From the NCBI GenBank assembly GCA_029216955.1, contig JANAVB010003400.1, positions 16,626,868 through 16,690,867 on the forward strand: a stretch of 64,000 nucleotides of DNA, written 5' to 3'. The position numbers were made by a program, and so were the translations under genes. Positions 39,002 through 49,645 of the stretch are shown one piece after another. Under the pieces are notes generated by a model. That model was not told the DNA's origin, ran no database searches, and was given only the letters and a program-made list of their open reading frames with translations. This DNA is from Iris pallida. Its lineage: Eukaryota; Streptophyta; Magnoliopsida; Asparagales; Iridaceae. The stretch's first letter is position 1. Each line of letters opens with the position of its first letter.

Positions 39002-42000
39002 TGGGGAGAAGCGTAGCAGTGACATCTCGATACGAGGCTGTAGCCAAAGGAGGTAATGGAGTCATCAGTGGGAAGCTTCCTTCTCTGAGCTCTCCATATC
39101 AAGACCGACCATCTAAAGGGGATGCATGGTTGCCAGTAAGGGGCGATGATAGGAGACGGGGTGCCAGTCCCTCTAGCAATAATCTAGGCAGATGCCAGCG
39201 AGAAAGTGCCATTGGAGCACGGGTACCACCGCAGGGTGTCCGATTCGCCTGAGATCTTCAAATTGGCAGCAGCAAGTCTGTCTGCCGTTTCCTGACCGAG
39301 GCTGTCTCTAACTCTGTTCCAATTCCAGCCATAGTCGTAATCCTACAGATCTCGGATCTTTCTGACACAGGGATTACGGATAGCGAGTAAATCGTCTCCC
39401 AGCCAACGCTCCAAGTTTATGTAGGCGTGTCCATTGTCCAGCTGCAGGCAGATAAGGGGTTCGACTAACTCTTTGCCGTGGGACATGTGACGCCATGTGG
39501 CCGAGGATCTGTTGTTTACAAGAGCGGTCGTCGGGTGTGAGACTCTGAAGTATCTGGCCTTCATGAACCTGGCCCAGATGGAGTTGCCCGTTCTCAGCTT
39601 CTACCATAGTTTTATGGAGCAAGCATCCACCAGGTGCTCCAACCTACTAAACCTCAGTCCGCCCTCCTCGGTGGGTTTGGCCATGGTGGTCCAACTTGCC
39701 CAGTGGTGTTTGTCCTCGCCATGGCTGCTACCCCAAAAGAATCTGGAGAAAAGGGATTCGATCGATGTGATAACCTTCTTGGGGGGGCCGCAAACCGCCA
39801 GGGTGTAAATGGGGATGGAGGAGAGGACATGTTTAATCAGGATGAGCTTCCCGCCGGGAGACAAGGTGGTGTTATGCCAACCCTCGATCTTCTTCCTGAT
39901 AGCGGTCATAAGGGGCTCGAAGATTGTGGAGTTAGACTTACCATACACCAGCGGACAGCCTAAGTACAAGAAAGGTAGGTACGCTATGTCGAAGGAAGTT
40001 ATGTTAGTGAGCCTGATGGAGTGGATCCTGTCCGCTTTGTGATGAGTGTAGATGACGGTTTTGTTATTGTTGACGCACTACTCTGAGAAGATGGCGTATC
40101 TCTACAGCGTATTGTGGACGACCTCTAACGATCCAATGTCGCCCGAAAAAAAATGAGGACATCATCGGCGTAAGCAAGGTGCGTAATAATAGGGCATCCG
40201 GTGGTGGTATGGAAGTGGAGGAATTGGGTGTTATTGGTCATATTGTTGAGGTTTCTGCTAAGAGCTTCGACGGCAATGATGAAAATGGTGGCGAAGAGGG
40301 GATCTCCCTGGCGGACGCCACGACTGGAAGGGAAAAAACCCTTCGCTTGGCCGTTGATGACAGTAGAGAATCTGGAATTGTTGATGGATATGAAGACTAT
40401 ATCAATCAACGTTTCTGTGAATCCAAAGGCTTTGAACACCCAGATCATGAACTGCCAGTCCAGACAGTCATACGCTTTTTCCATGTCATGCTTGATGACG
40501 ACATTGCCACCTCTGGCTAGGAATTTTATGCAAGTGACCATTTCTTGAGCTAGGAGGATGTTATCTGTGATGTTTCTTCCTTTGACAAATACTCTCTGTT
40601 CTTCGGAGATGATCCTGGGCAGTAAGTGAAACATCCGGTTGGAGATGATCTTGTTGATGAAGTTGCATAGGCTTATGGTCCTGAAGTCCCTAAAGGTCTC
40701 AGAATTATCTTTTTTAGGGATGAGGATGAGGTTAGCCCTGGAAATGGAAGTAGGGTATCTCGCACATTGGAAGAAAGTAACGGTGGCATCGTGCAAGTCT
40801 GCAGCGATGACGTCCCAACAAGTTCGAAAAAAGATTCCGGAGAACCCGTCTGGCCCGGGGGCGCTGTGTGCATCAAGAGACCAGACCGCTTCTTTGACTT
40901 CCTCTGCTGAAGGGGTGACCAGAAGCATTTTATTCTCGTGATCAATGATGAGGGAGCGGACCTTGGAGAGGAACTCTTCATCCTTGACAATTGTCTCTTT
41001 GGTGAAAAAGGACGAGTAGAACTCAGCAGCGGCCTTTTGAATGCTTTTCTGGTCGTACAGCTGATTGCCGTTGTCGTCCGAGATGCGGTGTAGATTAAGC
41101 TTTTGTCTGTGCCCCTTGATGCAAGCGTGGAAGAAATTGGAGTTGCGGTCCCCTTCTAGATCCTAAAAAAGTCTGGCTTTTTATTTCCAGAATTCTGTTT
41201 CTGCCTTCAGACGAGACTTAAGAATCGCTTTGGCGAGGTTGAGCGAGCTCCGTGCCTCCGGGGTGTTGTCTTGCGCGAATCTAATTTCCGCTCGGGTGAC
41301 ATCATCCTTCGTAGCGCTTATAGCCTAGAAGATATTGCCAAACGCTTGCATGCTCCAGGTGGAGAGCGCCTTGCTGGTGGCTCTAAGTTTGGCAGCCACT
41401 CTAGCAAGGGGGTCGGGGTCTTCTAAAGAATTCTAGGCCACGGTCAAAACCGGGATAAACTGAGGGTGATGTTTCTAGAAGTCTAAAAACCGAAAGAGTT
41501 TTCTGATGCGTTGGGGGTTGCTGCTAATCTTGATGAGGAGGGGTGAGTGGTCCGATTCTGTAGAGTTGAGGTGGAAAAGATTAGGGATAATGCCCAAATC
41601 AGCCCAGAGGCCATTAATCAGAACTCGATCAAGACGAGATAATTATCTACGGTGACCTTCCTGTATGTTGCACCAGGTGAATGCATTACCAGAATAGGGG
41701 AGATGGTTGAGTTGGGTGTTGAACGTAAAGTTATTGAAGTCTTCCATGGCTGGAAGAGGGGGCGAACGACCTCTAGACTTCTCTGAGCAGCAAGAAATCA
41801 TGTTGAAGTCGCCGAAACAAATCCAAGGAAGGTTATTGGGAGGGAGGTGCATAGCTAACAGGTGATCCCAGAGGAGCCTACGCTCTGGAATGTCGCAGCT
41901 GCCATGAACTGCGGAGAGAAGGGCACGAGACCGCAGTTCCGGGTGTTCCACCTAGCACGAGAGAGCCTGTCTGGAATCTTGGATGATGTCGAACTTAATG

Positions 42001-42467
42001 CCGACAATAAAGAAGATCCAGATGTCATGGCATCCAGCAACGGCAGCCGCAAATTTGAGACTGAGACGGATGCCATTGATTCTTTTCGGAGGGATTTTGG
42101 GTTCGATGACCACTAGGATGTCGATTCTGTAGATTTTTGTGAGGCTGATGATCTGGTTCAGCGTCGGTTTATTCGCAAGCCCTCTTACGCTCCAAGAGAG
42201 AATGTTAAGCATTTGGAAGGGAGAGGAGGTCTGGGTTGTGGAGCTTCGTGGCTGACCTCGTGGTCCTTGCCGGACACTGTCCTTGTTTGTTTTTTGTCTT
42301 CTTCTTTTGAGGGTTATTGGTGTTCTTGTTGCTTCTAACCGGAGGACAGTCGCGGTCTCTGAGCGTACTGTCAAAATGCTCCCAGTGTCTTCTGCCTGTT
42401 CTTGGGCTTCTACTTCTTCAGAACCATCTGAGTCCGCAAGGGTGCTCATGGTATTGTCTGGGTCCAA
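39002..42467 (-). pseudogene. LINE 1 ORF2: endonuclease, reverse transcriptase, zinc-finger region
   Basis: From the minus-strand 5' side, the ORF2 start is at 42467. The endonuclease starts 'NILSWSVRGL' (about 42230), with 'DILVVIEPK' and then, in another frame, 'ICFGDFNMIS' (about 41810) and 'GNAFTW'. RT is at 40928-40125 with 'SAPGPDGF', 'ILIPKKDN', 'GRNITDNILLAQE', 'SRGVRQGDPL' and catalytic 'LAYADDVLIF' (about 40172-40143). After further stops come 'YLGCPLVYGK', 'LSPGGKLILIKHVLSSIP' and 'FFWG' (39969-39640), then the zf-RVT-side region 39564-39343. It would nick DNA and copy the element RNA by target-primed reverse transcription. At least four frame changes or stops separate the parts (near 41960, 41640, 40125 and 39600), so it is dead. 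The plant L1 clade call is secure. Confidence 0.9.
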
Positions 42468-43476
42468 GAATCTTGCTTCCTCTGCTTGCCTGAGCCGGTC
42501 CGCGGTCTCTTGGTTTTATGAAGGTTGGGAGGTGGTGGCGGTGTTTGCGGGGTTTGGGTGGGTGGGGCTAACTGTCCCTGGATCTGTTGTGCTTTCTGCT
42601 TTCGATCCTTTCTCGGGGCTCTTATCCTTGGCAGTTGTGAACTGACTGTTAGCGAGCGACACGTTGCATGCGTCGGTCTCTGACCTAACTCCTGAATCTT
42701 TGCTTTGCTGTATCAGGCTAGCTTGGAAGGGTTTTCTTGAGCCATTTCTTCGTTGATGCTGTCGACCATGATCAGGGCTTCAAATCTGTTGGTGATGGTG
42801 ATCGAGTTAAATTTTGGTGAGATCGGGATGTCCTGTGTGTAGGGGGGAAAGTGTTGGTGTCCATAGTGGTGTCTGTACTCTCTTCGAATCTGAGGTGTGA
42901 GTTTGAGGTGGGTTTGGGTTAGGTCAAGCCCTATTTGTTGATTTGCGTATGTGCGACCTTGGGGGCCACTTGTGTTTTTTTAGCTCTGGATGAGCTCTGA
43001 AGCAGAATTTGGTGAGGTGACCTCTGGTGTGGCAGTGATTGTAAAATAGGACATTGTTATCATAGATGAGAGGTTGGCTGTGATTCTGCCTCCCTAATTC
43101 TATGTTGATGGATTTGGAAAGTTCTTTAGAGATGTCTAGTTCCATGTAGACTTTGGCGCAGTTGGCTCTTGTGAGATTCCTGGTTTCCTCTGCCATGGCC
43201 ACGTATGAACCAAATGAGTTAACAATTCTTTTTAGCGCTGCCAGAATGAAGCAGATTAAGGGGGGTTTGGTAGGGTTACCCATGCTGCCACTAAAGGCGA
43301 TTCTTCGCGAGGGTTGAGGGTCTGTGTCCATCTAACCACTGTTATTATTTTGGAGTCCACTTTGCTGGTGCCATGGATAAAAGCGATCCTACGATCTTTT
43401 TCTGTGGAAAGAAGCAGCAGAATGTTTTTGGGATTCAGGGGAGCCACTCTGTATGCTAATTTAAACTGCCATTTGG
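42468..43476 (-). pseudogene. LINE 1 ORF1: second half of DUF4283 domain and zinc knuckle
   Basis: 43476-43256 carries 'NILLLLSTEKDRRIAFI' and 'WVTLPN', the second half of a DUF4283 (nucleic-acid-binding ORF1) domain. In another frame, 43331-42924 has 'SFGSYVAMAEETRNLTRANC', 'VYMELDIS' and a degenerate CCHC knuckle 'YNHCHTRGHLTKFC'. The first half of the domain is at 54565-54778, separated by element F. Joined across the TTTGG duplication, the frame is continuous. ORF1 coats the element RNA. The sequence between the knuckle and ORF2 (42468-42923) holds a low-complexity linker without a clear frame. Confidence 0.85.
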
Positions 43477-43632
43477 TGTCAGATCCCTATTTTGGAAATA
43501 GGTATATGACTGTATTTCGACTGTATTTCGTATTTTGGAATATTTTAATTTTTAGAGTATTCTTGAAGTTTTTATTATTTTCTTGGAGGTAATTTTATCC
43601 TCATTATTATTACTAATATTATTAATTTCCTT

Positions 43633-43700
43633 GATCCCTATATCTACCCTCCCAAAAGAAAACCCAAACCCTAACCTAACTCTCTCACTCCACACTCTCA
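43633..43700 (+). promoter_or_regulatory. Candidate promoter of LTR F
   Basis: A weak TATA-like CCTATATCTA at about 43637 is followed after 30 bases by AAACCCTAACC and a CT-rich run, as in plant transcription start regions. The 3' copy has CCTATATTTA at 49806. If real, U3 would be only about 190 bases and the rest of the LTR would be R/U5. Confidence 0.35.
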
Positions 43701-44389
43701 GTCGCCCCCCCAATTCTCTCTCTTCACTCTCTCTTTCCTGAATCCTCTTTCTCCTCCCACTGGACCAGAGCTCCCCCGCTCTCCCGCTCAGCTCCCTCTC
43801 CCTCTCACTGCGACCGGCCTCCTCCACAGCGAACACCCTCACCACCGGCGTCGCCGCCGCCTCCTTCGACGGCTGCCATCCTCGCCACCACTTCTAGCGC
43901 CGCCACAACCATCATCATCGTCGTCTCCCTCATCACCACCGCCTCCGTAGCCGCGATAGCCATCGCCACCACTTCCATCCGCCACCACCCTCCAACGCGG
44001 CCCCCTCCTTTGCGACCACCGCACCACCAGCTCCTCCCTTCTTCTTCTCAGGCAGCCCGTGCCGCCCCGACTTGGCTGTGCTGCCGCTGCTGCCGTTCGC
44101 CCCCTCCGCCATGGCCCGACCGACACCGGTGAGCCTCTCCTCCGGCCTCCCATCTCTGTCTCTGTCTCCTCCTCCGCCCGGAGCCGTCGCGACCTGGCCG
44201 AGCCCCGAGCTCCTCCGCCTTTCCCCCCCTTTTTCTTTCCTGGCGACCATCGTCGCTGCCGAGCCACGCTGGCCGTGCCAGCCTCGAGTGGCTGGTCGCC
44301 CTTGGGCCCCGTGCTGCTCGAGCAGTGTACAGCCTTCGGCGTCGCGCTCTCCTCGGGCCGCGTGTACCCTTGACTTGTACGTTCCCTCG

Positions 44390-44870
44390 TTCTCCGTGCT
44401 TCTCGAAACGTGCACCTTGATTTGTGTGCTATCTCGATTTGTGTGCCGCCTTAATTTTTGTGCCTCGGCCTTTGTGCCTTCTTCGTAACCCGTACCGCCT
44501 CGATTTACGTGCACGTATCGATTTGCGTACCGTACCGATTTGCATGCCCCTTGGACTCTGTATCGCCTCGATTTGCGTGCATATGTTGACTTGCGTGCTC
44601 GCTTCGATTTGCATGCCGTATCGGTCCTTGTGCCGTCTCGATTCGCATGTACATCACGATTTGCGTGTCGCATGATTCGTGCGCTATCTTGATATTCGTG
44701 ATTTCCTCGATCTACGTACGCATCTTGATATACGTGCACATTGTCTCCTGTTCATCTTGATCCTTGAGTCATCTCAATTCTTGTGCACGTCTCGATATAC
44801 GTGCACGTCTCAGTTTGTAGGCCCGTATCGGTCCGCGTGCCTCAGTTTCCGTGCCCGATCCCTGTACTGC
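44390..44870 (+). repeat. Minisatellite in LTR F: TCGATTTGCGTGC units
   Basis: About 25 degenerate units of 17-21 bases with core TCGATTTGCGTGCC and frequent TATCGG or CGTA spacers. The 3' LTR carries the same array at 50570-51110, with extra units (50625-50695) missing here. It encodes nothing consistent. Confidence 0.85.
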
Positions 44871-45410
44871 TTGCGGGACCCACACGGTATAGCCTTCTGC
44901 CATCTCTTGTGATTGTTCTATTATTTTATTATTTGGTGCTGATGATTATTTATTGTGTGTTCAGAGGATCTCGATTGTCATGCTAGCTTGGATCGCGACT
45001 GCCGAAGACTTGCTTACCTAGCCGAGCCCTCTAGGCAAGTATCCCTTGCTTATCGGTGGCTTTTGCCATCTCTCCTGGATTTTATTGTATTTAATTTATT
45101 ATAAATTGTATAACCATGAGTAGTGTAGCTTAGCAGTAGAACTGCCATGATAACCTAGACTAGCTTGGTCTGATACTGGGATAGACCGTATCGGACGACT
45201 CGGATGGGTCATCCACACCTCCGAGGACACGAGCACGACTTACTTGTACGGATTATCCCCATATGCCCCGTGTCCGACTCGCGGTCGGGTAACGGCTTTG
45301 GCTAACCTTACCTGTGGCGGTAATTGTGCTTGGGTTAGGGATTTATGGACATGTGTTGTGGTGCGCCTTGTGAGACGGTTATTTTATTGTTATACATGTT
45401 GGCTTGGCGC

Positions 45411-45595
45411 CCAGTACGCATTGTAGCGCTGCTGGAGGCCGGGGCTTAGTGGTCTCAGGTTCGATTGGTTTCCAGTACGCATCGTAGTGCTACTGGAGGC
45501 CGAGACTTAGTGTTCTCGGCTATCAATTTGTTCCCAGTACGCATCGTAGTGCTGCTGGTAGCTGAGACTTAGTGTTCTCAGCCTGCGATTCTGCG
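45411..45595 (+). repeat. Three 61-62 bp tandem units in LTR F
   Basis: Units start CCAGTACGCATCGTAG at 45411, 45472 and 45534 and each contains a GAGACTTAGTG..CTCGG-type short palindrome. They are matched in the 3' LTR at about 51664-51846. Confidence 0.9.
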
Positions 45596-48305
45596 ACTCT
45601 GCGGCGGGTTGTGCTGAGTGGTTTTAGCTCCTATTCGTAGGGTGCTCCCATCCAGATTACAAAGGAGACACGGCCGGATTTTACCAGAATTCCCGGTTGG
45701 GAATTTGGTTCGAAGGATTAGGCAGAACCATTCCTTTGGTTTGCAGGACTGAACTCATGCATGTTCTTCTTGGTATAGCATCCCTGATCTCATTGCCTGC
45801 TAGGTAGACTCCCGACTAGATTAGTCGCCTAGCGTCTTGACCTGTCTTGTCCGTCGGATTGTGTAAGGAGAGCGGTTCTACTCGGGTGAAGGTCTGCAAC
45901 CTTGGTCCTTGTTTGGTTTAAGGGTTGTGGATCTGATCCAGAATGGTTCATGCAATCCTTGCCTTTTTGACGGTATCACCCATTGGACTCTTGACCCGTG
46001 ACCCTTCTTTTAGATGGTGTTCCAGTTTAGTTTGTTATCCCATTGTCTGTCCTGTCCATCGGATTGTGTAAGAAGAGCGGTTCTACTCGGGTGAAGGTCT
46101 GCAACCCTGGTCCTTGTTTGGTTTAAGGGTTGTGGATCTGATCCAGAGTGGTTCACACAATCCTTGCCATCTTCCGACGGCGTTGATTAGTGTTGACCCA
46201 TGTGTTGGGATTATGATCTTATTCGAGGATTGACTATGAGGAGATATGATATTGAGATAGTGATAACGGTAGACTAAGTGGATTCTTAGATAGTGTTGCA
46301 AGTTCTTTGGTGATGTTCTAATTTGATCAGATATGTCTTTGAGGACTTTTGGATTTTGATATTGGTACGAGTGTCTCATAGAACGAATAAAATATCGAGG
46401 GTATTATTATATGATTTTTATTCGACTTTCTAAATGCCCAAAACTGGGTACCTTTGTGTATTCCGGTAGTTGGGGAACCTGGTTTGATTGGTATGTCTTG
46501 GTAGTTGAGGGGCTTGTTTTCTAGTGGCTTATGATCATTGACTTGGAGGATTCTTGTGAGTCAGAGGGCCTAGCATTGTTAGGGGTATAAGCTTGGTATT
46601 TGGTGGTTGTCTTTATTGACGTGATATTCACTCCATCATGGATGGGAGACTCTTGCTAGATTGATCTGGTGGATGGACCGACTTGATGATTGGAGCTGTA
46701 GGCTCCCATATATGCTTGAGATGTTATTATAGTAGAGGTTCTGGTCTTGTACTTGACCTGATATCCATGCCACGATGTGGGCAGATGACTTCTTGTGACT
46801 GACAGATTTGTCCTTGTCCCAGACCTGACTACCTATATCCGTGCTATAAGTCCAGTTACCCTTTGAGGTTCTGGCCCTGACCTTGCACTGCGGTACCCTT
46901 TTTCTATTGGCACTTTGAGGTGCTACTTCCATGATTATATGGCATTACGATGCCATCTTGATATTCTAGCTATATTATATGATTACCTGCACGGGTATCT
47001 GGTAGTTGGCCTATAGTCATAGCGTGGTTAGGATTGCTTGCTTGCTGTTGCATAACACTAAGGATGGATCACAACTGGGACTATAGGTGCCGAGGTTGAT
47101 TCTTAATTAGCGTTCTCGTACTGAGGTACAACATCTAGGAGGATGATCATGTGACCACGACATGTGATTTCGAATAAATGTATGATTAATCTAGGCAACT
47201 TAAACTGGTAGAAGCATTGGGGGGAACGGAATCCCGAGATCGTGCATTACCAGCCTTATCCCAGACATTAGTCATGACCTGCAGGCTGGCCGCCACGGAT
47301 ATTATTACCATTCGTACTAGTGGATGACAATATCCGGCTACTTATGTACTATACATTATATACATGGCATGCTCGGCACGATGGCCTTACGAGGGACCGG
47401 TGGTGACATGTAGAGCCCGGTGGCCTTACGAGGGATCGGTACTCTTCTTTCATGCTATACTTGGCCTCGCTAGCCCTGCTGGGACGGCACAATCTGAGGA
47501 TTCCCATACTTGTATTGTTGGGGTAACCCAACCTCCACATAGAAAGCCGTAGGCATTTTGAGTGGCCGTTTATTCTCCTAAATAATATGGCTTGTTGCTT
47601 GCTAAGCTGGCTGGCACGTAACGCTGTCCCGGTGCGGTAATTCATTCTCTTGTTCTTGTTTGATGTAGGGGTGAGTTACTGTTCCGATGACAGACTATGA
47701 GTTCCAGTTGGCGATGCAAGCATTAGTGGATGTTAGGATGACTGTGATGATTGTTGGTTACTTACGTATTAGTAGTTGGATTGCTGTCTTATATTCTGTA
47801 ATCGTGCGTTGGTACCGCACGATCCCTTACCTTATTTACTGTTTTTAGATGCTATTTCTGTCACATTTTATCATGCTGGTTGTCTTCGCCCGTCCTTGAG
47901 CCTTCCTTTCTGGTACTTACTGCGGTTGGCCTGACCAACCCTGGATTGTTCCCAGATTGCCTGAGACCGACCCTGTGGATCTTCCAGACTCGACTTGGAG
48001 GATGTGCTTCAGTTCCCGACCATGCTAGGAACTGTGGGAAGGTATATTAGTCTACATTATTATTCTGTACTGTGGATTTTCTGATTATCATATGAGTATT
48101 CCCTGCTTTCCATATGATTATCTCTCTTGATGTTGTTTCATTGTGATTTGCCTGTGGACATGAGATCGGATTTAGGCCATAGATTGATTACATGCTAGGA
48201 TACCCAACAAGACTTGACAGCCGTCATCGCCGTATAGCGTATTCGTACCTTTTACGGTGTAGCTGGCCTACGTCCGCCCCCATATTCCGGTACTGGGGCG
48301 TGCCA

Positions 48306-49645
48306 TGGATTTAGTGGTGGCCCATGCAGGTCTCGTTTTGAGATTTTGTTGGGTATCACATGATTATTGATCTCAGTCAACTATTTCTTGGGATTCTAAC
48401 TTGCTATACACTTGCCCTTCGCTCCCTTGAACCTGTGAACTGGTCCTCATCTCTACTTGGACCTATCTTGCTTGGCCATGTCTTATTCGTGTCATCTACC
48501 TCTGATCCTTGTTTGATGGATATGATCCTATAGTTGGTTATGTCGATCACCTTATTTGATGAGATGTTATCTCCATCATTTGGGTTACATGATTATTTAT
48601 CTTAGGTTCTGTACTCTCTACCGGTGTTTTGCCTTGTTTGATTTCCTGTTATCCATTTCGTGCGTTGACTTCGTGTTGACTTAGTATCATTATCGCCCTC
48701 TTCGAGCGTTGGATGGATTGCTGCAGAATAAAGATTTCATCAGGACTCTGAAATTGGATATTTTAACATTTGTTGAGTATCCGAGGGACAATCTTGTATC
48801 GATTCGGCTTTCTTGATTTCGGACAGTTCCGTACTCATGATTATCTATTTCAGATATTATTTTTATAGATATACTTGCTATACATTATATTTTGATATGG
48901 ATCCTTGGTTTGGAGTATTTTCCTACGAATATGGAGTATTTTCCTAGAAAAGCTATCTTGTGGTTAATATTGAAGATATTTTTGGATGTGTGTTATGACT
49001 CATCTGGATTTTGGATTTTGATTGTTTTCTAGGACTCTCATTACATTGTTAGAGATTTTATAATTTTAGTGATACAGATATTTGGGTTATGGATTTGATT
49101 CGTTTTGGGTATTTGTTAAGAGTACCGGGTGACCCTAGTATACCTTGACGGCGTGGTAACGAAAATTGCAGCTGCTCGATTATAGTGTCATGGTGAATTT
49201 TTTGCAGCCATTCCGGATGGCGAGGCAGGGAATGACCATGGCACATATTTTTCGGATATTAGGAAACTACGGTCATTGGTTCGAGACATATATCCTGTAT
49301 TTTATGATTTATGAGGATTTTTATGCAGTTGGGATTCTACGTTTTTGGATATTGTTTTCGATATTTTGTACTTGTTTTGAATTATGGGGTTATTTCGTGC
49401 ATGCAAAATTTTGCTTTTACGAGATTGTTTCATTGTTTAGATTTACCTTACGAGTTGATTTATGTAGCCATGCACTGTTCTCCTTGATGTTTTCATATTG
49501 AGATTTTGTTCGTTTCTTATTGTATTACTTGATTTCTGTAAGATGGGTACAGTTTTTCATGGCAGATATATATGTACTAGTTTTGAAAACCCTATTTTGA
49601 TAATTTTGAAATTTCAAGGACAAAATTTTTGTAAGGTGGGTAGGA
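48306..49645 (+). mobile_element. Element F interior, non-coding
   Basis: Starts TGGATTTAGTGGTGGCCCATG and ends in the polypurine tract (49633-49645). A 111-codon frame at 49166-49501 has no family motif and a membrane-like, Phe-rich composition expected of AT-rich DNA. I do not call it a gene. Confidence 0.85.

Larger units (their letters stand above)
43477..48305 (+). repeat. Element F 5' LTR
   Basis: Has a CT- and GC-rich leader-like block (43680-44340), a degenerate TCGATTTGCGTGC array (44390-44870), three 61-62 bp tandem units (45411-45595), a duplicated block of about 120 bp (45846 and 46051) and a doubled GGCCTTACGAGGGA unit (47383-47436). High GC leaves long open frames on both strands in 43839-44739, with Arg/Gly/Pro/Ser-only composition. 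They look spurious. Confidence 0.9.

Noticed and set aside
43839..44739. Open frames of 140-270 codons on both strands, Arg/Gly/Pro/Ser-rich (also 49704-50652)
   Set aside because: GC-rich LTR F sequence lacks stops in several frames at once. No domain is visible, and frames differ between the two LTR copies by frameshifts.
49166..49501. 111-codon frame in the interior of F
   Set aside because: No gag, accessory or envelope-like motif, and hydrophobic composition expected from AT-rich DNA.
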